The notes: a model not told the origin generated them from the letters alone. Positions 35,685 to 45,361 are shown, counted from the stretch's first letter. The stretch is DNA of 64,000 bases from Candidatus Omnitrophota bacterium (GCA_029570205.1 JAKQSI010000114.1:39939-103938), one strand, 5' to 3'. Program-made: numbers and translations.

Positions 35685-37237
35685 GTAGTCACGTCAAACT
35701 GGGCATTTTCGTTGCGGTCGTATTCGTGGTGTTTCTTGTCTTCACCCTGAACATCACAAAAGGGTATCTCCCCGGCGGACAAGAACGATACAACATTTAT
35801 TTTCGCAATATCGGAACGCTGGAATCCGGTGCGCCGGTGAAACAGGCGGGATATACGATCGGATATGTGGCCGATATCACCCCGGCCAACCTTATTGTGG
35901 ACACCACACCGGAGAAAATGATCAAGGTTACCGTTTCAGTGAAACCGACCGCTGAGGTGTCCGTCGACAGCGAAGCCCACATTTATACCGCCGGGCTAAT
36001 GGGGGAAATGTATGTCGAAATTTCCTATGGAACCGGCAGGCGCCTCGATCCGAAGAATCCGCAGGATTTCATCATCGGAACTTCTCCGTTCAGCATGGCG
36101 GAAGTCGTCGATCAAGTCACCGTTCTGACCGACGGGGTCAAAGAAACCCTGGATAACGTGAACAAAATCATCGGTCAGGAACAAGCACGGAAAAGCTTTC
36201 AGCAGATCATGGTGAATCTGGAAGAACTGACCGGTGACCTGGATGAATTGATCGGAGGCGAGAAACAGACACTTTCGCAGACTCTGGCTAATGTTTTGCA
36301 GGCATCCGAAAACCTGAAGCAGTCTCTGGCAGATGCCGATGCGGTGATCAATGAAGCCAGCAAAATCCTGGTCCAAAGTGGTCCGGCCCTGCAACACACT
36401 GTCTTTAACGCCGAACAGATTACGGCAGATATCCGTAAAGACTTCCTCGCTGACATGAAGAAAATGTCGAAACAATTGAGTGACGTTTCCGTGTCCATTT
36501 CGACCATCGTAGCGAAGGTGGACCGCACGATCGACCAGAACGAACCAAACGTTAAAGAGACCTTGGAAAACCTGAACCAGGCCTCCAGGAAAGCAAAGGA
36601 ATCGATCGATACCCTTGCAGTCATGATTCAGGATGTCCGTAATGGGAAAGGTGTTCTCGGACGCATTATCAGCGATGAATCCCTGGGCGTGGAAACCGAG
36701 GCCACCATTCACAAGGTCAGCGGGATGGTGGAACACGCCAGTACCCTGATGCAGAGAACAGGATCGTTGGTAAACAACGCGGGAGATATCATTTCCACCG
36801 TGAAAGATATCCCGAACCGGTTGACATTCTCCTATGACTTGCGTGCGTACACGGAAGATGATCGATACGACCAGGACAATAACAATCTTCGTAGCGATAT
36901 GCTGTTACGCCTGGATCTCACCGATTGTCTCTTTGCGCAGATCGGGGCAGACCAGATCGGTGACAATAATGAAGTGAATGCCATGCTGGGGTACATGTAC
37001 GGCCCCTGGACCGCGCGGGCCGGGGTCATCGAATCGGAAGCGGGCGTGAGCCTGGATGTTCTTCTCCTCAAACGGCTGCTTCTTGGCGTTCGTGGTGTCG
37101 GACTGACCGAGCATGACGAGGAGCGATTAGATATCTATGGTTCGTTCCGTCTCTGGCGTGATGTCTACCTGATCGGCGGGGTAGACAACGTAGACGACGA
37201 AGCCTATCCGAACGTCGGATTGCGCATTGAGTTTTAG
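35681..37237 (+). CDS. MlaD-like MCE protein with C-terminal barrel-like domain
   Basis: A 518-residue lipid-binding protein of the MCE family. One N-terminal membrane anchor (residues 6-24) is followed by a single MCE domain (about 37-115: NIYFRNIGTLESGAPVKQAGYTIGYV). A long helical region (about 140-370, repeatedly predicted coiled coil) could bridge the periplasm. The last 130 residues are beta-rich with alternating hydrophobic positions (MLLRLDLTDCLFAQIGADQIG, YGSFRLWRDVYLIGGVDN) and end in VGLRIEF. A terminal Phe is typical of outer-membrane barrel strands. This suggests contact with the outer membrane. The start overlaps the ATPase gene by four bases. Similar long MCE proteins are known in deltaproteobacteria. 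Confidence 0.88.
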   Translation: MSSHVKLGIFVAVVFVVFLVFTLNITKGYLPGGQERYNIYFRNIGTLESGAPVKQAGYTIGYVADITPANLIVDTTPEKMIKVTVSVKPTAEVSVDSEAHIYTAGLMGEMYVEISYGTGRRLDPKNPQDFIIGTSPFSMAEVVDQVTVLTDGVKETLDNVNKIIGQEQARKSFQQIMVNLEELTGDLDELIGGEKQTLSQTLANVLQASENLKQSLADADAVINEASKILVQSGPALQHTVFNAEQITADIRKDFLADMKKMSKQLSDVSVSISTIVAKVDRTIDQNEPNVKETLENLNQASRKAKESIDTLAVMIQDVRNGKGVLGRIISDESLGVETEATIHKVSGMVEHASTLMQRTGSLVNNAGDIISTVKDIPNRLTFSYDLRAYTEDDRYDQDNNNLRSDMLLRLDLTDCLFAQIGADQIGDNNEVNAMLGYMYGPWTARAGVIESEAGVSLDVLLLKRLLLGVRGVGLTEHDEERLDIYGSFRLWRDVYLIGGVDNVDDEAYPNVGLRIEF

Positions 37238-37297
37238 CCGAAGAATCCTCACGCTTTGTCCCTTTCAACGCGGATGGAGAGGAGGAGAATCTCCCCG

Positions 37298-37519
37298 ATG
37301 GGAAAGGGAGAAGAAACAAGGTGGTGGCGTGCCATAAAAGTAACAACGTATGAGGGTGTTATGGAAAAAGGGCAAATTCGGTTTCCCGCGAATGTCCGAA
37401 TCGCCGGACCCGCCGGAATCGCGCTCGACGGCACAGTTGCCGCCGAGGAGTATTTTATCGGAGGACAACTGGACCCGAACGGAGGTGTGACTTACAATGG
37501 GCAAAGTATTTCTGGGTAA
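37298..37519 (+). CDS. Doubtful small protein with an AbrB/antitoxin-like motif
   Basis: A 73-residue frame containing AIKVTTYEGVMEKGQIRFPANVRI (given here as two parts: AIKVTTYEGVMEKG and QIRFPANVRI). This matches the pattern of small AbrB/MazE-like proteins in which a beta strand is followed by V-x-x-G-x-I-x-x-P. The rest does not look like the family, and the upstream part lies within a hairpin repeat (37265-37300). No toxin gene follows. It may be a decayed antitoxin or no gene at all. The start at 37298 is a guess; its ribosome binding site (AGGAG) is 11 bases away. Confidence 0.3.
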   Translation: MGKGEETRWWRAIKVTTYEGVMEKGQIRFPANVRIAGPAGIALDGTVAAEEYFIGGQLDPNGGVTYNGQSISG

Positions 37520-37602
37520 CCACAGTGGGTTGTCCTTACGGTTTTCCATTTTGGCGTAGGGTCAGGTCCCTGAGCCGGCCAACGTGTCTGTGGAGTTCCT
37601 CA

Positions 37603-39306
37603 TTGTCGAGAGTTCTTCTGATCTCCCTGTTTGATGAATATGCCTTGGGCATCCGGTATCTTGCTGCCGCGTTGTCGGATGCGGGGCATGAAGTCCGATT
37701 GTTTTTTTTGAACGAACTTGCGACCTTGCGGGAGTGTCCTTGCGAACCGGGAGATCCGAATCGCATTCCATCCGTTCCTTTTCCCGTATCCCCGGCAGAA
37801 ATCGAAACGCTGATCGAAGAGACAGCCCGTTTTCAACCGGACCTGGTGGGAATCTCCCTTGTCTCCAATTTGTACGGCCTGGGGGTTGAGATCACCCGCG
37901 TGATCCATAATCGTGTTCGCGTGCCGGTGACGTGGGGGGGTGTAGACCCGACGATCAACCCGGATCTGGCGGAAGGTCATGCGGATGTCATTTGTGTGGG
38001 TGAGGGAGAACGAGCCATTGTGGAACTGGCCGACGCGATTGGGCGCAATAGTCGGAGCGATCATGATCCCATCGCGGCGCTTGGAAAAATTGAGAAACCA
38101 ATTGACAACCTGAAAATTCGGAGACCGGAGGGATGGCTCGCAAACCGTCTTGGTGTGATGGTTCCGGACCTGGATGCGTTGCCGTTTCCGCTGTTTGATC
38201 TCGGGCGGGAGATTTATCTTTCCGAAGGCCGTCTTTATCGCGGCTCATACCCGCCGCTCGCCAGACTTCCCCGATTGTTCCCCGTGATGTCATTTCGCGG
38301 CTGCCCTTATCAGTGTCATTATTGCTGCCATTCCGTTTTGAAAAAGATTTATACCGGCGGCAAGTATCTCCGTCGGCGAAGCGTCGCGAATGTGATGGAG
38401 GAACTTCGTCTGCGAAAGCGTCAGTTTCCTGCGTTGGGAATGATCGAAATCCAGGACGATGTATTCACGTTGGACCAGGAATGGATTGACGAGTTCTGCC
38501 GGGAGTACAAACAGCACATCGGGATTCCGTTCTGGTGCCAGACCTACCCGGGGATCAGTCGGGAATCCATGTTGAGGCCGCTGAAAGACGCGGGGTTGCG
38601 TTCGGTTACGTTCGGTATACAGTCCGGCAGCCAACGGGTGCTGACAGAAATCTACGGGAGGCCGGTAAAGGCTGAGAAAATCCAGGAAACCGCCGACGTG
38701 TTACGCCGACTGGATATCCCCTTTGTGGTGGATTTGATCGGCAGCAATCCCTTGGAGACCGACGCGGATCGGATCGAGACGGCGAAAGTGCTGACAGCGC
38801 TGCCCAAGCCGTATCTATTGCATCCGATCAACCCGCTTTCGTTTTACCGGGGGCTCCCGATTACCAAGCGGACCCTGGCGGCCGGGGTGCGCCTGGTTCA
38901 GAGTCCCGGCGCTAATAAGTTTGGTCCGGAGCCGGACCCTCGCTTGTGTGCCTGGGATGCTCTGCTCACCCTTGCGCACTACCCCGGAATTGAGGTCGAA
39001 ACCCTTCGCCCGCTGTGGGAAACCGAGCGATTGATGACCGATCCGAAACCGTTGAAACAGCTCGCCGATGCGCTCGCGCAAGCGACGTATTACGCCGGAA
39101 ACATTTATGAAACCAAGTCGAAACGGATCGAAATCGAACAGAAACGCAACGAGAATCTTACCGCGAGACTGAATGAGTTGGAGCGAGAACTGGGCGAGCT
39201 TCTTGGAAGCCGCCTGGTACGATGGGCGAACCGGGTGCGTAACCTTCTGAAACGATATCGGACCGAAGGCGCAATTCAACAGGGACGGTCCGCGAGAATG
39301 GAATAG
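37603..39306 (+). CDS. B12-binding domain/radical SAM protein
   Basis: A 567-residue radical SAM enzyme with an N-terminal cobalamin-binding-like domain (ALGIRYLAAALSDAGHEVRLFFL; the axial DxHxxG His is absent, so B12 binding may be lost). The cluster motif CPYQCHYCC (C-x3-C-x2-C) near residue 235 marks the radical SAM barrel, followed by GGKYLRRRSVANVMEEL and SGSQRVLTEIYGR. The C-terminal 120 residues are helical. TTG at 37603 is chosen because GGAG lies seven bases upstream and the coding homology starts at SRVLLISLFDEY. A GTG at 37525 has no ribosome binding site. Followed 15 bp later by a methyltransferase gene, so the two may modify one substrate. The substrate is unknown. Confidence 0.87.
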   Translation: MSRVLLISLFDEYALGIRYLAAALSDAGHEVRLFFLNELATLRECPCEPGDPNRIPSVPFPVSPAEIETLIEETARFQPDLVGISLVSNLYGLGVEITRVIHNRVRVPVTWGGVDPTINPDLAEGHADVICVGEGERAIVELADAIGRNSRSDHDPIAALGKIEKPIDNLKIRRPEGWLANRLGVMVPDLDALPFPLFDLGREIYLSEGRLYRGSYPPLARLPRLFPVMSFRGCPYQCHYCCHSVLKKIYTGGKYLRRRSVANVMEELRLRKRQFPALGMIEIQDDVFTLDQEWIDEFCREYKQHIGIPFWCQTYPGISRESMLRPLKDAGLRSVTFGIQSGSQRVLTEIYGRPVKAEKIQETADVLRRLDIPFVVDLIGSNPLETDADRIETAKVLTALPKPYLLHPINPLSFYRGLPITKRTLAAGVRLVQSPGANKFGPEPDPRLCAWDALLTLAHYPGIEVETLRPLWETERLMTDPKPLKQLADALAQATYYAGNIYETKSKRIEIEQKRNENLTARLNELERELGELLGSRLVRWANRVRNLLKRYRTEGAIQQGRSARME

Positions 39307-39320
39307 GGAATCAGTCCACC

Positions 39321-40163
39321 GTGGATGAAATTACCAGGCGGGTACAAGCGATGTATTCCTCCTATCCGTATCCGGGGTATGGGACCGCCGAGCATTTCCA
39401 TGAAGACGCAGTTGAAAAACTGATCGAAATTCTGAAACGACACGGTTGTCGTTTACGGGGGGGCCAGATCCTTGATGTGGGCTGCGGCACGGGTCATACC
39501 TCTGTTTGTTTTGCGCGGAAATTGCCGGAAACGACTGTACTGGGTGTAGATATCTCGCCCGGATCCCTCGATGTGGCCGAGCGGTATCGCCATGAGGCCG
39601 CGATTCATAATCTGGAATACCGGCTCCTGGACATTACAAAGGAGCCGCCTGGAGAAGAGGCATTTGATTTTGCCTACCTGTCCGGATCATTACACCATAC
39701 ATCCGAACCGGAAGTTGCGCTGCGGCATGTTGTTCGGGCGCTGCGTCCCGGTGGGTTTGCCCTGGTCAGTGTTTATTCCCGATACAACAATCAGGAACGG
39801 TATCGGAACAGGGACCTGTTATCGGTCCTGGTTCCGAATCCCGAAGACTATGCAACAAAAGTAGCCGTAGCTCGCGAGCTGATCCCGGACGCCCGTAACA
39901 AGTCCGATGCGGAGATTATTGATGCGTATGCGCATTGCCACGAGCGGGATTACACCTATCCCGAACTGGTGGACCTTATGGAACAAACGGGATTGACATT
40001 CCTGGAGTGGCCGGGGCTTGGGGTTCCCGCCATTGATTTGAAATTGCCCGTATCCGGCAGGCTGGTCGTCGGACTCAGTCCGGTTCGACGGTGTGCGCTG
40101 GCGGAGATTCTGTTGCGGCAGATGGTGATGATCACGGCGTTGGGGAAGAAAGCGGGGGGATAA
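39321..40163 (+). CDS. Class I SAM-dependent methyltransferase
   Basis: A 280-residue methyltransferase. Motif I is ILDVGCGTGHTS (residues about 51-62), motif II VLGVDISPGSLDVAE, and DFAYLSGSLHHTSEPEVALRHVVRALRPGGFALVSVYS covers motifs III-IV. The N-terminal MYSSYPYPGYG is shared with a group of methyltransferases that act on peptides or small molecules and often pair with radical SAM proteins. The C-terminal part is helical. It starts at GTG, 15 bp after the radical SAM gene, with no good ribosome binding site, so coupling to that gene is likely. Function of the pair unknown. Confidence 0.85.
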   Translation: MDEITRRVQAMYSSYPYPGYGTAEHFHEDAVEKLIEILKRHGCRLRGGQILDVGCGTGHTSVCFARKLPETTVLGVDISPGSLDVAERYRHEAAIHNLEYRLLDITKEPPGEEAFDFAYLSGSLHHTSEPEVALRHVVRALRPGGFALVSVYSRYNNQERYRNRDLLSVLVPNPEDYATKVAVARELIPDARNKSDAEIIDAYAHCHERDYTYPELVDLMEQTGLTFLEWPGLGVPAIDLKLPVSGRLVVGLSPVRRCALAEILLRQMVMITALGKKAGG

Positions 40164-40176
40164 CCGGACCGATGTA

Positions 40177-40206
40177 GAGCAACGAATATGGTATAGTATG
40201 TTGCTC
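40177..40206 (+). promoter_or_regulatory. Inverted repeat with embedded -10-like box upstream of the antiporter gene
   Basis: GAGCAAC and GTTGCTC form a perfect 7-bp inverted repeat around a 16-base AT-rich centre containing TATAGT. It lies about 140 bp before the antiporter gene and could be an operator or the base of a hairpin. Confidence 0.35.
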
Positions 40207-40343
40207 CGAAGTCGTATTGCGAGAACAGGGGAGTATCCGGAGTATGAAATTCGTCGAGCCGCAGGGAACATCAACCTTATGATATTCCCGGCTTGGCTGT
40301 TCCACCGCACCTTATCGGCAGATAAGGGCGGACGACAGGAGAC

Positions 40344-42056
40344 ATGGAGAGGATGACACAAGAAGAAATAATGGTGCTTTTCCTGGCGCTGGCCATGCTG
40401 CTGGGGACGGCACGATTGCTTGGCGAACTGGCCATGCGTATCCGCCAACCGGCGATTATGGGGGAAATCCTGGCGGGGATTCTGCTGGGTCCGACCGTTC
40501 TGGGAGTTGTTGCGCCGGAGTGGAGCCGGTACCTTTTCCCCACAGATGGTAATTTTCCCACGGCTCTGGAAGGTCTGACAACGCTTTCCATTACGCTGTT
40601 CCTGCTCGTGGCCGGAATGGAGGTGGATTTATCCACGGTTTTTCGGCAGGGCAAGGCTGCTTTTCATGTCGGGATCACCGGTTTGACAATTCCGTTCGCC
40701 GTGGGATTTGCGGTCGGCTGGTTTTTCCCCGGGATGTCCGGGGCGGAAGAAGGCTCCGATCGGCTTGTCTTCGCTCTGTTTCTGGCTACGGCGATGTCGA
40801 TCACGGCCCTGCCGGTGATTGCGAAAATCCTGATCGACCTTAACCTTTTTCGTTCCGACTTGGGGATGATCATTGTGGCCTCGGCGATTTTGCATGACTT
40901 AATCGGCTGGAATATCTTTGCGCTGATTCTCGGGATGATGAGGGGGGCCGGAAACGTTTCTCAAGTGGGAATATCTATCGGGCTGACTCTGCTGTTTGTT
41001 GTGGTTATGCTGACAGTTGGGCGCCGGTTGCTCGATCGGTTGCTGCCGTGGATCCAGGCCCATGCCAGCTGGCCCGGCGGGGTGCTTGGATTCATGCTCA
41101 CGGGGGGATTTCTCTGTGCTGCTTTCACCGAGATGATCGGGACGCATGCGATTTTCGGGGCGTTTATTTTCGGGGTAGCCCTCGGAGACTCCAGTCATTT
41201 GCGGGCGCACGTGCGCTCAATCATGGATCAATTCATTTCCTTTATTTTTGCGCCGATTTTTTTTGCAAGTATCGGTTTACAGGTCGATTTCGCGGCGAAT
41301 TTCGATCTGCTCCTGGTCCTGGTTATATTGACGGTCGGCACGGCGGCAAAGGTCGGCGGGTGCGCTCTGGGAGCAAGACTCTCCGGAATCAAGCCGCGTG
41401 AATCATTGGCCATCGGAGTTGCGATGAACGCGCGCGGGGCAATGGAGATCATCCTCGGATTGCTGGCGATGAAAGCCGGATTAATCAACCAGCGGCTGTT
41501 TGTGGCGCTGGTTGTGATGGCGCTCTTCACGTCCATGACATCGGGCAGCATGATGCACGCCATTCTCAAACGTCGGCGTCCGATTCGATTCATGGATTTC
41601 CTGACTGGAAGGCGGTTTACGCCCGTCCTGAACGCCCTGGATCGCCGACAGGCCATCCGGGAATTGACACAACTGGCATGTGCGGGTACCGACATCCCTC
41701 CGGAGGCCGCGTTTGATGCGGTCTGGCAACGAGAGCAGATCATGTCGACAAGTCTCGATCACGGCGTCGCCGTCCCCCATGCCCGAATGGAAAACCTGAA
41801 AACGCCGATTGTGGCCTTGGGGATCTCCGGGAAAGGCGTAGATTTCGACTCCACGGATGGCCAGCCGACTCATCTGATCTTCCTGCTTCTGACCCCGAGT
41901 GACGATCATCGTGTGCAATTGGAGTTGCTCGCGGATATCGGACAGGCGTTTCAAGACCCGGCCCTGATCCAACATTGCGTTACTGTTCGCACTTTCACCG
42001 AGTTTCTCGCTCTATTTAAAAGCTACCATGTTCAACGCGCACAGAACGGCGAATAA
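40344..42056 (+). CDS. CPA2-type cation:proton antiporter with C-terminal PTS EIIA domain
   Basis: A 570-residue inner-membrane antiporter exchanging Na+ or K+ for H+. Residues about 5-400 have 12-13 hydrophobic segments of the KefB/NapA class (RQPAIMGEILAGILLGPTVLG, ETALTVAAT-like region, FLFATAMSITALPVIAKIL, MNARGAMEIILGLLAM). The C-terminus (about 420-565) is a fructose-type PTS EIIA domain with the phosphoryl-accepting His in GVAVPHAR (His479) and the tail FLLLTPSDDHRVQLELLADIGQAF. Such fusions suggest transport control by the phosphotransferase system. No other PTS gene is in the window. The start is ATG 40344 or 40353; the ribosome binding sites do not decide it. Confidence 0.92.
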   Translation: MERMTQEEIMVLFLALAMLLGTARLLGELAMRIRQPAIMGEILAGILLGPTVLGVVAPEWSRYLFPTDGNFPTALEGLTTLSITLFLLVAGMEVDLSTVFRQGKAAFHVGITGLTIPFAVGFAVGWFFPGMSGAEEGSDRLVFALFLATAMSITALPVIAKILIDLNLFRSDLGMIIVASAILHDLIGWNIFALILGMMRGAGNVSQVGISIGLTLLFVVVMLTVGRRLLDRLLPWIQAHASWPGGVLGFMLTGGFLCAAFTEMIGTHAIFGAFIFGVALGDSSHLRAHVRSIMDQFISFIFAPIFFASIGLQVDFAANFDLLLVLVILTVGTAAKVGGCALGARLSGIKPRESLAIGVAMNARGAMEIILGLLAMKAGLINQRLFVALVVMALFTSMTSGSMMHAILKRRRPIRFMDFLTGRRFTPVLNALDRRQAIRELTQLACAGTDIPPEAAFDAVWQREQIMSTSLDHGVAVPHARMENLKTPIVALGISGKGVDFDSTDGQPTHLIFLLLTPSDDHRVQLELLADIGQAFQDPALIQHCVTVRTFTEFLALFKSYHVQRAQNGE

Positions 42057-42152
42057 TCTGTCCGGCTGCGCCACAGGTTGCGAGCCTGAGCTACTCTCTT
42101 CTCCCTCTCTCGCCGGGAGACGGTTGGCGTGAGAAAAACACACTTGCACCTG

Positions 42153-45100
42153 CTACAAATTCACTTCATAGGTAATAAACGGTTCTTGTCCCAGGCCGTT
42201 TGTGTGAATCTCTTCTTTCCCCCCCGGATACAGGCGACGGAGATCCTCGATATATCGACGATGGCTATGGACGAGTAAAAACGATACCGGCCCGCGTCGG
42301 GAGATCTTCTGACGCAGGAATTCCTCCGGTTTGAGAACGTCTTCCCCTTTGGCTACCGGAGCCAGGAATCGAATCGTTCCATATTTCAAATACACATACG
42401 GCGGACCGAAGAAATACGTGTAGGAAGTCGGTCCGGCATCTTTCAGGTAATGCGCGATACGAGTCCACTGATCGACCATCTGCGGTTGCGCCATGATCTT
42501 GTGGAAATATCGTTCGACTCCTGTAATCAATAAAAAGGCCAGGAAAGCACAGAGCAACACGGAATGGACTCTCGGACTCCAGGTACAGCATCGTTTCAAA
42601 TGACTCCCAATTGCGCACGGAACGGGCGCGGCGACCAGGATCAGAAGCGGGACCAATCCAACCAGTCGCTGGTACGAGGGTGCATTATTAGTCAGCACAC
42701 TTCCGGTAATCAGCGTTACAGGAATCCAAAACAGGAACATCAACGTGGCCGGATACGTCAATTTCAGGAACAGTATTAACATTCCTGAAATCAGAAACAT
42801 GGCCGGAAGGGGGTCCAGGATACCGCCGGATACGCGGTTAATTAAATGCGGGCTGCCGTCCGGGTAAGAAATCGGGCTGAGCAGGCTACGCTCTATCTGC
42901 CCGCGAATCATGTCGATGTTTGAAATATCCGGCGGGTAGCTCTGCCTGATCATTCGTCGGCCTTCCTGCGAAAAGATGGAAACCCCGTCAGCCCGCGAGA
43001 ACAGCGCATTGGGACTCACCAGGAAACTTCCGACCAGCGGAGCGACGGTAATCCAGAACGCCAACAGAAACGTAGCCGTGTAAATCCATGCAATGTTCAG
43101 TGAGATTTGCCGTGTCAAAAAGAAGAGTCCCAACGTAGCCAACATCAAGGGCAGTAACAGGTGGGATGCCTGGTAAGAGAGGAGGCCAAGACCCGCAAGC
43201 CACCCCGCCCAGCAGAACGCTTTGGCCTCATTGTTCTGCAAACCACGAATGAGGCAATACAGCACACCGATAGTCAAAAGCATGGTTTGATTGTAACCGA
43301 TGCCCAATCGAGCGTAATGAATAACATACGTCGAAGTGGCGAATAAAAACGTTGCGAGTACCGAAGCAGACTGCGAAAAGAGACGCCGAGCTGTCAAGTA
43401 AAAAAGCGGAATAGTCGCCAGGGCAATCATCGCATCCGCCATCCGCATTCCGAACAGGTTGTCTCCGAACAGCCACATCACCCATGCGGGAATCAAAAAG
43501 AACAGGTTCGGGATCTGGTACCAACCGGGATCGAATATCGTCCATCGGCCTGAGTCGCGGACTTCGATACCGTGTAGCGCAACTTCCGCGGAATCCCCAT
43601 GCACATCCGTGGGGAAATCGGTCAGGCGGATCATATACAGGCACGCCGCCAGTAGAATAATCAGTAACACAAAAGTATTGGCTCGGGAAAAGTCGGAATC
43701 TGTATGTTCCCGAACAGAGAAGGGAAGGGCAAACGACACGCTTCCGATTCGCACAACAGTCTTGGAAGAATCGCCGTTCTTACGAACGGGAAAACAGGGG
43801 GCAAGTAGTACCCAAAGCCCGACCGGCCAAATCATTACCGCAGGATACCAGGGAAATCCGCGGCCGTTCAGGTAAAGATACTGACAAAAAAGACCGGCGA
43901 TGGAAAGAACAACCAGAATCAAAGATCGTTGAATGGAGAACGGAAAACGTGGACTATTCCCCCCGGGAAACCACAATTCCCCGGGCAGATAGATGTTGCG
44001 TGCATCACTGTAGCAGAACACCGCCAGAAGTGAGGCTCCAATCCAGAACGGGTAGTCGGGGTGATATGGGGGAGCCGAAACGGTTGCTGTCAGAGTCCGG
44101 TACGAAACGGAAAGAACCAGAGCATAGGCGAGGGGTATCAGGACCGAGGGCGCGATGCGGCGTCCCGCCAGAACAAAGAACACGAAGGCCAACCCCAGCA
44201 GTGAGTAACTATTGAAGGCATAATCCTGTAATAGTGCGCGAAACGGCTTCCGTGTGCCGGAAGCAGGGATTACACCTTGTGTGACTTGGAGCGGAGGCTG
44301 CGGTTGGATTCTTTGTTGCGGGAATCGACCGATTGTCGCACAGAGGTACAGGTTCTGATCCGGCAGAAATATGGCGGCCTGTATGCAATTCAGATGTTCT
44401 CGCACCACATCCAGCGTGCCGTCGGTTTTCCGTTTCACCAGTCTCCGGTGATCCGCATCGGCGACCAGAACATCCCCGGAGGGAAGAGGGCTCATCTTGA
44501 CCGGATGATCGAATCCGGTCTGTTCGGAAACGATTTCCCCTCGGGGCGAAATCTCCAGGAGACGGTGATGGTCGAAATCGCTGATGAGCGTATTCCCGTT
44601 TGGAAACCGCAACGCATCCATGGGCTGTAAGAGGTCTCGATTGTATGACCAGACCGGAGTTCCATCCTCCGCGATCTCCAGAATACTTCCTGCTGTCGAA
44701 TCGCAGATCAGGAGATTCCCGCCGGGAAGGAAGTCGGCATCAGTGGGGCCTTCGAATGGATAATTGATTTCGCGTTTTGTCTGTTCCTTTACGTCATAGA
44801 AAAAGACTTTTTTTGCCCCACGTGATGTCAAGAGGAAACGACTGGGTTCTTCGAGTACATCCACATCATGGAGTTCCTTTTCCAGAACCAGGGAGAACGT
44901 CTTCTCTTTCCCGGAGAAAATCAGGAGTTCTCCCGCTTCCGTAACAACTGCATAGTGATTCCCGGAGGGAAAGGCCTCGATGTCTGTCGGAGCAGCAGTA
45001 AGAGGAACGAATCCCAGAATCTGTCCTTCACCATTGAATTCCAGAACGCCGGAGGATGGAGCGCGATCGTTCTCCCATTGTGTCACCTGTCCTGACACAA

Positions 45101-45227
45101 GCGGGGATTGGACAAGGAACAAGATCCCAAGAAAAGAGAGAAGGAACAGCGATATTTTAACGAGTCTTTCCCGCGAAATTGAGAACGATACGAAGGAGAT
45201 TGATCTTTCCGAATACACTTTCCTCAC
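42153..45227 (-). CDS. Beta-propeller/ArnT-like membrane glycosyltransferase fusion
   Basis: A 1024-residue inner-membrane protein. It has an N-terminal signal-anchor (about 25-45). A propeller-like extracytoplasmic domain (about 50-300) is built of repeats such as FPSGNHYAVVTEAGELL, LPGGNLLICDSTAGSILEI, FPNGNTLISDFDHHRLLEI and LPSGDVLVADADHRRLV. Next is a block of about five helices (about 340-480) and then a GT-C module (about 510-950), with DVHGDSAEVALHGIEVRDSG carrying the acidic residues of the first loop of ArnT/PMT enzymes. These use polyprenyl-linked sugars to glycosylate lipids or proteins at the outer face of the inner membrane. GTG start, GAGG six bases upstream. The propeller-GT-C combination is unusual. 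Confidence 0.8.
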   Translation of the reverse strand: MRKVYSERSISFVSFSISRERLVKISLFLLSFLGILFLVQSPLVSGQVTQWENDRAPSSGVLEFNGEGQILGFVPLTAAPTDIEAFPSGNHYAVVTEAGELLIFSGKEKTFSLVLEKELHDVDVLEEPSRFLLTSRGAKKVFFYDVKEQTKREINYPFEGPTDADFLPGGNLLICDSTAGSILEIAEDGTPVWSYNRDLLQPMDALRFPNGNTLISDFDHHRLLEISPRGEIVSEQTGFDHPVKMSPLPSGDVLVADADHRRLVKRKTDGTLDVVREHLNCIQAAIFLPDQNLYLCATIGRFPQQRIQPQPPLQVTQGVIPASGTRKPFRALLQDYAFNSYSLLGLAFVFFVLAGRRIAPSVLIPLAYALVLSVSYRTLTATVSAPPYHPDYPFWIGASLLAVFCYSDARNIYLPGELWFPGGNSPRFPFSIQRSLILVVLSIAGLFCQYLYLNGRGFPWYPAVMIWPVGLWVLLAPCFPVRKNGDSSKTVVRIGSVSFALPFSVREHTDSDFSRANTFVLLIILLAACLYMIRLTDFPTDVHGDSAEVALHGIEVRDSGRWTIFDPGWYQIPNLFFLIPAWVMWLFGDNLFGMRMADAMIALATIPLFYLTARRLFSQSASVLATFLFATSTYVIHYARLGIGYNQTMLLTIGVLYCLIRGLQNNEAKAFCWAGWLAGLGLLSYQASHLLLPLMLATLGLFFLTRQISLNIAWIYTATFLLAFWITVAPLVGSFLVSPNALFSRADGVSIFSQEGRRMIRQSYPPDISNIDMIRGQIERSLLSPISYPDGSPHLINRVSGGILDPLPAMFLISGMLILFLKLTYPATLMFLFWIPVTLITGSVLTNNAPSYQRLVGLVPLLILVAAPVPCAIGSHLKRCCTWSPRVHSVLLCAFLAFLLITGVERYFHKIMAQPQMVDQWTRIAHYLKDAGPTSYTYFFGPPYVYLKYGTIRFLAPVAKGEDVLKPEEFLRQKISRRGPVSFLLVHSHRRYIEDLRRLYPGGKEEIHTNGLGQEPFITYEVNL

Positions 45228-45302
45228 CCCAAACCTCTACGACCTGATGTTTCTTTATCTCCTGGGATTCGGATCATAATGTCTGTCCGATGCGAATACA
45301 AG

Positions 45303-45331
45303 AACGGGCGGAACCGAGGGTTCCGCCCGTT
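45303..45331 (-). terminator. Terminator after hcp
   Basis: A perfect 13-bp stem (AACGGGCGGAACC with GGTTCCGCCCGTT) around a GAG loop, about 30 bp beyond the hcp stop codon. On the minus strand it is followed by CTTGTATTCG, a weak T-rich stretch. Confidence 0.75.
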
Positions 45332-45361
45332 GGGAAACTGTAAACGGCTATCCGATCTATC

